In this document: positions 48,068-55,496 of the stretch, piece after piece
Layout of the letters: each line of letters opens with the position of its first letter
Position numbering within the stretch: position 1 is the first letter of the stretch
Origin: Micromonospora ureilytica
Lineage (GTDB): Bacteria > Actinomycetota > Actinomycetes > Mycobacteriales > Micromonosporaceae
Assembly (NCBI RefSeq): GCF_015751765.1
Contig: NZ_JADOTX010000001.1
Location: 4,774,001-4,838,000, forward strand
Reading direction: 5' to 3'
DNA length: 64,000 nucleotides
Notes under the pieces: generated by a model
Databases searched by the model: none
What the model was told of the DNA's origin: nothing
The model's input: the letters and a program-made list of their open reading frames with translations, nothing else
Translations under genes and position numbers: made by a program

Positions 48068-48859
48068 GTGACCGAGCCGCTGCTGGTCGACCGGACCGAT
48101 GCCGTCGTCACCCTCACTCTGAACCGGCCGAACGCGATGAACGCGCTCGACGTGGCGCTCAAGGAGGCGCTGCGGGACGCCCTGGCCGAGTTGGAGACCG
48201 ACAGGTCCTGCCGCGCGGTCGTCCTGGCCGGGGCCGGCGGGTCGTTCAGCGCCGGTCAGGACCTGCGCGAGCACGTGTCGACGCTGGAAAACTCGTCCAG
48301 TGACCCGCTGGGCACCGTGCGGGCGCACTACAACCCGATCGCCGCCCGGCTCGCCAACCTGCCCAAGCCGGTGATCGCCGCGGTCCGTGGGATGGCCGCC
48401 GGGGCGGGCGCGTCGCTGGCGTTCCTCGCCGACATCCGCATCGGCGGTCCGACCACCAGCTTCCTGATGGCCTTCGCCAAGGTCGGTCTCGCCGCCGACA
48501 CCGGCGCCTCCTGGACGTTGCCCCGACTGGTCGGCCACGCCAAGGCTGTGGAGTTGCTGATGCTGGCCGAGCCGGTCCGCGCCGAGGAGGCCTGCCGGTT
48601 GGGCCTGCTCAACCGGTTGACGGACGACGACGAGCAGGTGTTGCCCGTCGCCCAGGAACTGGCCGCCCGCCTCGCCGCCGGCCCGACCGTCGCGTACGGG
48701 GCGATCAAGCGGCAGCTCTCCATCGCCGACGCCGGCACCCTCGCCGACGCCCTCGCCGCCGAGGCGCAGGCCCAGTCCATCTGCGGCGCCACCGCCGACC
48801 ACCGAGCGGCCACCCTCGCCTTCGTCGGCAAGCAGAAACCGGTCTTCGAGGGACGCTGA
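48068..48859 (+). CDS. Enoyl-CoA hydratase/isomerase, PaaG-like
   Basis: A 263-residue crotonase-fold protein from GTG 48068. It has the CoA-binding loop LNRPNAMNALDVALKEALRD, the oxyanion-hole segment GSFSAGQDLREHVS, and AAVRGMAAGAGASLAFLADI followed by ADTGASWTLPRLVGHAKAVE. The SAGQDL form and the partner PaaX point to PaaG, the ring-opening oxepin isomerase of phenylacetate catabolism, rather than a general beta-oxidation hydratase. That link is inference, because no other paa gene is in the window. Confidence 0.88.
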   Translation: MTEPLLVDRTDAVVTLTLNRPNAMNALDVALKEALRDALAELETDRSCRAVVLAGAGGSFSAGQDLREHVSTLENSSSDPLGTVRAHYNPIAARLANLPKPVIAAVRGMAAGAGASLAFLADIRIGGPTTSFLMAFAKVGLAADTGASWTLPRLVGHAKAVELLMLAEPVRAEEACRLGLLNRLTDDDEQVLPVAQELAARLAAGPTVAYGAIKRQLSIADAGTLADALAAEAQAQSICGATADHRAATLAFVGKQKPVFEGR

Positions 48860-48918
48860 ACGCGATCCGGACGTCGCCCTTACCGTCCTCGAACAGGGGA
48901 CGCCTAGCGTCGGCCGGT

Positions 48919-50217
48919 ATGAGCGATCGTGAAGCGGTGGCGCACCTGCTGCGCCGGGCCACCTTCGGGCCGACCGCCGACGAGGTGGACGCGGCCGAGC
49001 GGGCCGGGCCGGCGGCGACCCTGGACCGGGTGCTCACCCGGTCCGGCGCGGACCGGGGCGCGGCGGCCACGCCGCTCCCGGCGCTTGCCCCCGACCCGTA
49101 CGCCGAGCTGACCAAGGACTCCAGCCGCGAGCTGCGGCAGCAGGCCAACGCGGAGCGCCGCAAGCAACTCCAGCAGGTCACCGAGTGGTGGCTGGACCGG
49201 ATGGTGGCCGCCGAGGACGGGCTGACCGAGAAGTTGCTCTTCTTCTGGCACGGGCACTGGGCCACCAGCGCGCAGAAGGTCAAGTCGGCGCGGCTGATGC
49301 TGGGCCAGTTGGAGACCCTGCGCCGGCACGGCCGTGGGCCGCTGGGCCCACTGGTCGCGGCGATGGTGCGCGACCCCGCCCTGATCGTCTGGCTGGACGG
49401 GCAGAAGAACACCCGCAAGGCACCGAACGAGAATCTGGCCCGCGAGTTGATGGAGCTGTTCACCCTCGGCATCGGCGCGTACAGCGAGGCCGACGTGAAG
49501 GCCGGCGCGCGGGCCCTGACCGGCTGGGTGGTCGACCGGCGCACCGGTGCGGCCCGGATCGAGGCCCGGCGGCACGACCCCGGCGAGAAGAGCATCCTCG
49601 GGCAGAGCGGCCGGTTCGACGCCGAGGCGTACGCCGGTCTGCTGGCCGCCCAACCGGCGGCGGCGACCTTCGTGGCCGGGCGGCTCTGGTCCCGCTACGC
49701 CGGCTCCGACGCCCCGCCCCCGGGCGGTCTGGCCGGCGCGAACACCATCGCGACCCTGCGCGCGATCTTCTCCGCACCGGCCTTCGCGCAGACCCGGGGC
49801 ACGCTTGTGAAGCAGCCGGTGGAGTGGCTGGTCGGTGCGCTACGGCAACTCGGCATCCGACCGTCCGCTCTGCCCGAGCAGCAACGCAAACAACTGCTGG
49901 CCGGCCTGAACGCGCTGGACCAGGTGCCGCTGCGTCCACCCAGTGTGGGCGGCTGGCCGGCCGGGGCCGCCTGGCTGACCACCTCGTCGTTGCAGGCCCG
50001 ACTACGGACGGCCGGGGTGCTCGCCGCCGCCACGGCACCAGCGGCGCTGGCCCGGCTGACCGCCGCGCCCAGCGCCGGCCGACCGGACGCGCTGGCCCGA
50101 CTGCTTGTGGTCGACGGCTGGGGGCCGCGCACCCGCGCCGCCCTCACCCCGCTGGCCGGTGAGCCCCGCAAGCTGCTGGCCGCCGGCCTGGTCAGCCCCG
50201 AATACACAGTCAGCTGA
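48919..50217 (+). CDS. DUF1800 domain protein
   Basis: A 432-residue protein from ATG 48919. It begins MSDREAVAHLLRRATFGPTA and contains the family segments WWLDRMVAAEDGLTEKLLFF, WHGHWATSAQKVKSARLMLG, ENLARELMELFTLGIGAYSE and LKAGARALTGW-like (here VKAGARALTGWVVDRR), then WSRYAGSDAPPP and VKQPVEWLVGALRQLGI. DUF1800 (COG5267) genes nearly always accompany DUF1501 genes, as here with a 14-base gap. The role of the pair is unknown. No signal peptide is visible on this partner. Confidence 0.92.
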   Translation: MSDREAVAHLLRRATFGPTADEVDAAERAGPAATLDRVLTRSGADRGAAATPLPALAPDPYAELTKDSSRELRQQANAERRKQLQQVTEWWLDRMVAAEDGLTEKLLFFWHGHWATSAQKVKSARLMLGQLETLRRHGRGPLGPLVAAMVRDPALIVWLDGQKNTRKAPNENLARELMELFTLGIGAYSEADVKAGARALTGWVVDRRTGAARIEARRHDPGEKSILGQSGRFDAEAYAGLLAAQPAAATFVAGRLWSRYAGSDAPPPGGLAGANTIATLRAIFSAPAFAQTRGTLVKQPVEWLVGALRQLGIRPSALPEQQRKQLLAGLNALDQVPLRPPSVGGWPAGAAWLTTSSLQARLRTAGVLAAATAPAALARLTAAPSAGRPDALARLLVVDGWGPRTRAALTPLAGEPRKLLAAGLVSPEYTVS

Positions 50218-50231
50218 GCGGAGGAGTCGAC

Positions 50232-51473
50232 ATGGACAGCCTGACCCGACGCAGGTTCCTGCTGACCAGCGGGGTGGTCGGCGCGGGCGCGCTGGCCGCC
50301 GGGGCCGGCGCGTACAGCCTGCGGGACCTGCTGGACACCACCGGGGACCGGGACCCGCAGTCCCGCACGCTGGTGCTGGTGACCCTCTACGGCGGCAATG
50401 ACGGCCTCAACACTGTCATTCCGTACGGCGACCCGGCCTACCGGGCGGCGCGCCCCGAGCTGGCGTACCCGGACGGGGAGGTGCGGCGGTTGGACGACGA
50501 CTTCGGCCTCAACCCGGCGCTGGCCGGCCTGCACCAGCGCTGGTCCGGCGGTGGGCTGGCGATCGTGCGGGGGGTCGGCTACCCGAAGCCGGACCGCAGC
50601 CACTTCCGGTCGATGGACATCTGGCACACCGCGCAACCGGACCGGCCCGGCAACACGGGCTGGCTCGGGCGGTGGCTGGACGGAGCCGGTGGTGACCCCC
50701 GGCTGGCGGTCTCCTTCGAGCCGGCGCTGCCGCCGCTGCTGGCCGGGGCCCGAAGCGCCGGCGCCGCTGTGCCGGTGACCGACCGGAAGGCCGCCAAGGG
50801 GCTTCCCGCGGAGACGCTCACCGCGTTCTCCGCCGCGGAGGCGGGCGAGTCGCCGGCCCGGGGTCGCGCCGCCGCCTGTTTCGCCGACCTGCGGTCGGTG
50901 GACGAGATGATCCGCCAGGTACGCGACTCCGCCGACCCGGACACGGCGGACCCGGACGGCGAGCAGGCCCCCGCGACAGCCACCGGCGGGGCACGCACAC
51001 CGCTGGACGCACAGCTCGACCTGGTCGCGCAGTGTGTCGAGGCGGGAGTGTCCACCAGGGTCTTCTCGGTGTCGCTGGGCGGCTTCGACACGCACGCCGA
51101 CGAGAAGCAGTTGCAGGCCGTCCTGCTGGGGCAGTTGGACCGGGCGTTGACCGGGTTCGCCGACCGGATGAGTCGCACCGAGGCCGGCCGGAAGGTGGTG
51201 GTGGCGGTCTACTCCGAGTTCGGCCGTCGGGTACGGGCCAACGCCTCGGACGGCACCGACCACGGCACCGCCTCGGACGTGCTGCTGCTCGGCGCGGGCG
51301 TCCGTGGTGGCTGGCACGGCGCACCACCGAGCCTCACCGACCTCGACGACGGCGACCTGAAATACACCACCGACTTCCGGGATGTCTACGCCACGCTGCT
51401 GGAGCGGGTGCTGGACACCGACCCGGGGCCGGTCCTCGCCGACTGGCGGGGACGAGTGGAGAAACTTTTTTAG
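50232..51473 (+). CDS. DUF1501 domain protein with Tat signal
   Basis: A 413-residue protein. The N-terminus, SLTRRRFLLTSGVVGAGALA, is a twin-arginine signal. The mature part has VLVTLYGGNDGLNTVIPYGD, KPDRSHFRSMDIWHTAQPDR, SVSLGGFDTHADEKQLQAVL, VAVYSEFGRRVRANASDGTD and HGTASDVLLLGAGVRGGWHG, the metal-binding elements of the DUF1501 (COG4102) alkaline-phosphatase-like fold. It is the partner of the upstream DUF1800 gene. The export route would use Tat, one component of which (TatB) is encoded at 42416-42838. The function of the pair is unknown. Confidence 0.92.
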   Translation: MDSLTRRRFLLTSGVVGAGALAAGAGAYSLRDLLDTTGDRDPQSRTLVLVTLYGGNDGLNTVIPYGDPAYRAARPELAYPDGEVRRLDDDFGLNPALAGLHQRWSGGGLAIVRGVGYPKPDRSHFRSMDIWHTAQPDRPGNTGWLGRWLDGAGGDPRLAVSFEPALPPLLAGARSAGAAVPVTDRKAAKGLPAETLTAFSAAEAGESPARGRAAACFADLRSVDEMIRQVRDSADPDTADPDGEQAPATATGGARTPLDAQLDLVAQCVEAGVSTRVFSVSLGGFDTHADEKQLQAVLLGQLDRALTGFADRMSRTEAGRKVVVAVYSEFGRRVRANASDGTDHGTASDVLLLGAGVRGGWHGAPPSLTDLDDGDLKYTTDFRDVYATLLERVLDTDPGPVLADWRGRVEKLF

Positions 51474-52093
51474 TCGTCCTCTTCCGGGTCCTGGTTGGCC
51501 TGCTCGCCCAGCACGAACGCCTGCATGGCCAGCTCGTCACCGGCCGGCGACACGAAGGCGGGCAGCTCACGCGGCCCCAACTCCTGCACGTAGGACCAGA
51601 ACAGCCGAACCGCCTCGGCGGGCGTGCCGGCCTCGATCGGCAGGTCGAGGCTGACCAGCCAGGTGCGCCGCGCCGGGGGCGGGCCGAGCCGGTCGGCCAA
51701 CGCCCGGAAGGCCGCCGGCTCCAGTGCGGTGACCGGCCCGTCGAGCGTCAGCAGGTCGGCCGGCACCGGCTCGTCGAAGGCCCGTCGGGTGTACGCGACG
51801 ACGAGCGTCCCCGGCTCGACCGGGGACTGCGGGTCGTCCGGGTCTTCGCGGTGGCGTCGACCCGGCGCGGTGACCCGGCCGAGGGCCACCAGCCGTGGCG
51901 GCCCGTCGACCAGCACGGCCACCTGGTCTCCCGGCCCCGGCCGGGCGACGTCGGTCAGCGCGGTCAGCTCCAGCGTGTCGTGGTGCACGAGCCGCTCGGC
52001 CTCGTAACGCTCGGCGGGCAGCAGCACCGCCCAGGTGCCCGCCCCGTCGGCGTTGCCGGCCGCACCGGCCCGGTGCGCGGTCTCGGTCGTCAT
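51470..52093 (-). CDS. Hypothetical protein
   Basis: A 207-residue protein from ATG 52093 (another ATG lies three codons earlier). The first half has a PUA/EVE-like pattern: WAVLLPAERYEAERLVHHDT and GPGDQVAVLVDGPPRLVALG, followed by RVTAPG. The second half (LVVAYTRRAFDEPVPADLLT, RRTWLVSLDLPIEAGTPAEA, VRLFWSYVQELGPRELPAFV) suggests another small domain. The assignment to any family is uncertain. It is convergent with the DUF1501 gene (four-base overlap) and ends a minus-strand group with tag. Confidence 0.62.
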   Translation of the reverse strand: MTTETAHRAGAAGNADGAGTWAVLLPAERYEAERLVHHDTLELTALTDVARPGPGDQVAVLVDGPPRLVALGRVTAPGRRHREDPDDPQSPVEPGTLVVAYTRRAFDEPVPADLLTLDGPVTALEPAAFRALADRLGPPPARRTWLVSLDLPIEAGTPAEAVRLFWSYVQELGPRELPAFVSPAGDELAMQAFVLGEQANQDPEEDD

Positions 52094-52106
52094 GCCTGCC
52101 ATCTCA

Positions 52107-52688
52107 TCACGCCGCCGGTGGGAGGGTGACGTGACAGCCGACGATGTGATCGTCGACCATTCCGGTGGCCTGCATCAGCGCGTACGCGGTGGTCGGGCCG
52201 ACGAACCGGAAGCCGCGCTTCTTGAGTGCCTTGGCCATCGCCGTCGACTCCGGGGTGATCGGCGGGAGCTCGGCGAACGAGGCGGGGCGAGCCGGCCGGG
52301 GCTCCGGGGCGAAGGACCAGAGCAGCGCGGACAGGCCCTCCGGCAGATCCAGTGCGGCGCGGGCGTTGGCGATCGCCGCCTCGATCTTGGCTCGGTTGCG
52401 GACGATGCCGGCGTCGGCGAGCAACCGGGTCACGTCGGCGTCGTCGTAGCGGGCGACGGTCGGGAGGTGGAACTCGTCGAAGGCCAGCCGGAACGCCGGA
52501 CGCTTGCGCAGGATGGTCAGCCAGGACAACCCGGACTGGAACGCCTCCAACGTCATCCGCTCGTAGAGCGCGTCGTCGCCGCGCAGCGGCCGCCCCCACT
52601 CGGTGTCGTGGTAGATGGCGTAGTCGGGGGTGCTCGACCCCCAGGCGCAGCGAGGCAGCCCATCGGCACCGATCACCAGGTCAGTCAC
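52107..52688 (-). CDS. tag: DNA-3-methyladenine glycosylase I
   Basis: A 193-residue base-excision repair enzyme that removes 3-methyladenine. GTG 52688 gives the family start VTDLVIGADGLPRCAWGSST; the ribosome site is poor. Motifs are PRCAWGSSTPDYAIYHDTEW (zinc-binding Cys and His), RPLRGDDALYERMTLEAFQS, SGLSWLTILRKRPAFRLAFD and VRNRAKIEAAIANARAALDL. GFRFVGPTTAYALMQATGMV and DDHIVGCH complete the zinc site. Length is normal. In M. tuberculosis the tag gene (Rv1210) lies near the DivIVA-like and folP2 genes, as here. Confidence 0.93.
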   Translation of the reverse strand: MTDLVIGADGLPRCAWGSSTPDYAIYHDTEWGRPLRGDDALYERMTLEAFQSGLSWLTILRKRPAFRLAFDEFHLPTVARYDDADVTRLLADAGIVRNRAKIEAAIANARAALDLPEGLSALLWSFAPEPRPARPASFAELPPITPESTAMAKALKKRGFRFVGPTTAYALMQATGMVDDHIVGCHVTLPPAA

Positions 52689-52766
52689 CTCGTACACGCT
52701 AGGGCATCCGTCCGACACCCCATCGCCACCGGCGGCCGTGATGACGCGGCGCACCGGGCCGCACAG

Positions 52767-53264
52767 TCAGGGCAGCCGGCCCTGCTCGACCAGACGGGCA
52801 AACCTCTTCAGCGCCTGGGTGAGGCCGAGCTTGGAGCCGGGCCAGAGCACCGGCCACGCCAGTCGACCGGCCCGACCGCCCGGCAGGTGGAACCACTCGT
52901 GCCAGACGACCTGGGTGCGGTCCCGACCCAGTTGGGTGCAGCGCAGCACCCCCGGGCCGCGCAGCAGTTGGCCGTAGTGCACCACACCGATCTCGTACGG
53001 CTCGTCGACCCGGACCACCCGCATCTCGTCGCGCAGCGTCGCCCGGCCGAGCGCGGTCACCGCCTCGATCCGGCTGCCCTCGCGCCCGTCGCCCTCGACC
53101 ACGCGGACCCGGGTGAACGGAATCCAGTCGGACTGACGTTCCCAGGCGAGCAACGCGGCGAAGACCCGCTCCGCCGGGGCGTCGACGATCACCGTGGCGG
53201 TCACCTCACCGGCACCGGGTCGGGCCGCCTCCCGAAGATCGTCGGCGCCCTCCGAATCGGTCAC
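52767..53264 (-). CDS. SRPBCC-family protein
   Basis: A 165-residue single-domain protein of the START/Bet v1 fold. GTG 53264 overlaps the DivIVA-like gene by four bases. It runs ATVIVDAPAERVFAALLAWE, RQSDWIPFTRVRVVEGDGRE, TLRDEMRVVRVDEPYEIGVV and VVWHEWFHLPGGRAGRLAWP, then LKRFARLVEQGRLP. This is the polyketide cyclase/dehydrase-like lipid-binding fold; no catalytic role can be named. It is coupled to the DivIVA-like gene and precedes tag. Confidence 0.85.
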   Translation of the reverse strand: MTDSEGADDLREAARPGAGEVTATVIVDAPAERVFAALLAWERQSDWIPFTRVRVVEGDGREGSRIEAVTALGRATLRDEMRVVRVDEPYEIGVVHYGQLLRGPGVLRCTQLGRDRTQVVWHEWFHLPGGRAGRLAWPVLWPGSKLGLTQALKRFARLVEQGRLP

Positions 53265-53896
53265 GCCGACTCCGACCGAACCACCGCGTCGCGCTGCTCG
53301 GTGCCGTCGGCGGGCCGCGCACGATCGGCCGACTCGTCGTCGGCGGGGGTGGCGGCAGGCGCCACACCATCGGAATCCGCCGGGGACGAGGTGGCGGCGG
53401 GCAACGAGCCGGGGGTCGTCGAGCCGACCGGGGCCGAACCCGCCTCGCCGGTCAGCGGCGCGTCTTTGCCCGGCTCGACCGCCGTACCCGGCTCTGCTGC
53501 CTCGCCCGGCTCCGCCGCTTCCGCGGTCGTCGCCTTGCTGGCGGACTGCTCGCGGGCCTGGCGCAGCACGTCCGCGTCGTCGGTGCGCCCCTCACGCAAG
53601 GCGATGACCTCCGACTCCAGTACGCCGATCAGCTCGGACTTGTAACCGATGTCGTAGGCGGCACGGCGCATCGCCTGATCGACCTGGTCCATCCGGTACC
53701 CGCGCAACCCGGTGTCGAAACGGACCGCCCCCACATCGGATTCGCGTAACGGGCGGGTGCCCGGCAACGCCACGGCCTGCGAATCCGGCTCGGCTGGCAC
53801 CAGGCCGGGATCACGGCCGCTGACCAGCACCGTCACGCCGAATATCACCGCCGCGACGGTCAACGCCACGACCAGGAGGAGCAGAAGCTGACCCAT
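53261..53896 (-). CDS. DivIVA-domain membrane protein (Rv1209-like)
   Basis: A 211-residue protein from ATG 53896. One N-terminal helix (QLLLLLVVALTVAAVIFGVT) is followed by LPGTRPLRESDVGAVRFDTG, LRGYRMDQVDQAMRRAAYDI and GYKSELIGVLESEVIALREG, a short DivIVA-like lipid/curvature-binding segment with a helical continuation. The rest is an Ala/Glu/Pro-rich disordered tail. The length, helix and gene order (folP2 divergent, tag nearby) match Rv1209. DivIVA proteins localise to curved membrane in actinobacteria; whether this short one does is inference. The last four bases overlap the next gene. Confidence 0.8.
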   Translation of the reverse strand: MGQLLLLLVVALTVAAVIFGVTVLVSGRDPGLVPAEPDSQAVALPGTRPLRESDVGAVRFDTGLRGYRMDQVDQAMRRAAYDIGYKSELIGVLESEVIALREGRTDDADVLRQAREQSASKATTAEAAEPGEAAEPGTAVEPGKDAPLTGEAGSAPVGSTTPGSLPAATSSPADSDGVAPAATPADDESADRARPADGTEQRDAVVRSESA

Positions 53897-54052
53897 GTAC
53901 TGATCGTGGCATGGCAGCCGGCCGGGAGCGACCCCGCCACCCGCCCCGATCACGATCGGCGCCGACGCCCGCCCGGAATTGCGGACGGACGACCGACTAG
54001 CGTCGGGACCGGCCGACGCGGCGGCGACGGCGCGAACTTCCAGGAGGCGGGC

Positions 54053-54922
54053 ATGGCCGGGGCGCTTCGGCTGGGTGGGCGCACGTTCGCCCCCGGCGAG
54101 CTGGTGGTGATGGCGATCATCAACCGCACGCCGGACTCGTTCTTCGATCGGGGGGCGACCTACGCCGCCGACAACGCTCTGCGGGCTGTGGAGCGGGCGG
54201 TGGACGAGGGCGCGGCCATCATCGACATCGGCGGGGTCAAGGCCGGGCCCGGTGCGGACGTGGGCGTCGCCGAGGAGATCCGGCGCACGGTGGACACCAT
54301 CGCCGCCGTCCGGGCCGCGTTCCCGGAGGTGGTGATCTCGATCGACACCTGGCGTGCCGAGGTGGCGACGGAGGCCGTGGCGGCCGGCGCCGACCTCCTC
54401 AACGACACCTGGTCGGGCGCCGACCCGACGTTGGTCCGGGTGGCCGCGCAGACCGGCGCCGGCCTGGTCTGTTCGCACGCCGGCGGCCTGACGCCGCGGA
54501 CCAGGCCGCACCGCGCCGCCTTCACCGACGTGGTCGCCGACGTGGTCGCGACGGTGACCGGGCTCGCCGAGCGCGCGGTGGCGGCAGGGGTACGCCCCGA
54601 CGGCATCCTCATCGACCCGGCGCACGACTTCGGCAAGAACACCCGGCACTCGCTGGAGATCACCCGCCGACTGGACGAGCTGACCGGGAGCGGCTGGCCG
54701 GTGCTGGTGGCGCTCTCCAACAAGGACTTCATCGGCGAGACGTTGGGCCTGCCGGTGGCCGAACGGCTGGAGGGGACGCTCGCCGCGACGGCGGTCTCGG
54801 CCTGGTTGGGCGCCCGGGTATTCCGGGCCCACCAGGTCGGCCCGACCCGCCGGGTGCTGGACATGGTTGCCTCGATCCGAGGCGACCGCCCGCCCACGGC
54901 GACCCGCCGCGGGCTGGCCTGA
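54053..54922 (+). CDS. folP2: FolP2-type dihydropteroate synthase homologue, altered active site
   Basis: A 289-residue TIM-barrel protein. ATG 54053 has AGGAGG five bases upstream. DHPS elements are recognisable: LVVMAIINRTPDSFFDRG (canonical NVTPDSFSDGG), AAIIDIGGVKAGPGADVG (canonical DIGGESTRPG), VVISIDTWRAEVATEAVAAG, LIDPAHDFGKNTRHSLEITR and VLVALSNKDFIGET. The loop that holds the pterin and PABA partners, ESTRPG, is VKAGPG, just as in M. tuberculosis FolP2 (Rv1207). That enzyme is reported to lack DHPS activity and has another role. It is divergent from the DivIVA-like gene. Confidence 0.93.
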   Translation: MAGALRLGGRTFAPGELVVMAIINRTPDSFFDRGATYAADNALRAVERAVDEGAAIIDIGGVKAGPGADVGVAEEIRRTVDTIAAVRAAFPEVVISIDTWRAEVATEAVAAGADLLNDTWSGADPTLVRVAAQTGAGLVCSHAGGLTPRTRPHRAAFTDVVADVVATVTGLAERAVAAGVRPDGILIDPAHDFGKNTRHSLEITRRLDELTGSGWPVLVALSNKDFIGETLGLPVAERLEGTLAATAVSAWLGARVFRAHQVGPTRRVLDMVASIRGDRPPTATRRGLA

Positions 54923-54989
54923 CCGGTTGTCGCCGTGGGCGACCGCGAACGGCCGGACGGACCGACACGATCGCCGGAGGCCGCGGCGC

Positions 54990-55367
54990 TCAGGTCCAGC
55001 GGAGGATGTTCCTGCGCCAGGCGTAGAGGATGCCGAGCGCGAGCACCGCCACGAACACCGCCATCTCCACCACCGTCACCAGACCGAAGCCCGGCCGGTC
55101 GAAGACCACCGCCCAGGGGAAGAGGAACACCGCCTCGACCGCGAACAGCACGTACAGGTAGGCGTACACGTAGTAGCGGATCTGCATCTGCGCCCAGTCG
55201 CCGCCGACCGGGTCGAGCCCGCACTCGTAGCTGGCCCGCTTGCCCGCCGGGTCGGCCGGACGCGCCGGGCGTAACACCCGGTTGGCCGAGAACGCCGTAA
55301 CGAAGAAGAGAACGCTGGCGAGCAGCAGGAGCCCGAGCGTCGCGTACGAGCCCAGGTATCCGGTCAC
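54990..55367 (-). CDS. nuoA: NADH-quinone oxidoreductase subunit A (orphan copy)
   Basis: A 125-residue membrane protein of complex I. GTG 55367 gives VTGYLGSYATLGLLLLASVL. It has three helices, and between the first two lies the family loop KRASYECGLDPVGGDWAQMQ (conserved Cys and Glu), then IRYYVYAYLYVLFAVEAVFL FPWAVV. It stands alone: neither nuoB nor any other nuo gene is next to it. Some actinomycetes have a second, smaller nuo set near korAB, and korAB lie 2 kb away here. The function without partners is unclear; it could complement subunits elsewhere. Confidence 0.92.
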   Translation of the reverse strand: MTGYLGSYATLGLLLLASVLFFVTAFSANRVLRPARPADPAGKRASYECGLDPVGGDWAQMQIRYYVYAYLYVLFAVEAVFLFPWAVVFDRPGFGLVTVVEMAVFVAVLALGILYAWRRNILRWT

Positions 55368-55496
55368 AGTCGGCAGCCTACCGTCCGCCCGAACGGGCCG
55401 TCCCAAACACGTTACGGATTTGTTTCCAGATGGGACTAGTGCACTGGGGCAACTGTTACCGAATATTGGACACCCACCCATGTCACCGGAGGACAG

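Noticed and set aside
47217-48071. Frame parallel to paaX
   Set aside because: It lies in another phase across the whole paaX gene and encodes Arg/Gly/Pro-rich sequence only.
53906-54052. Upstream extension of the folP2 frame
   Set aside because: The AGGAGG site directly precedes ATG 54053 and the added residues are Arg/Pro-rich without conservation.
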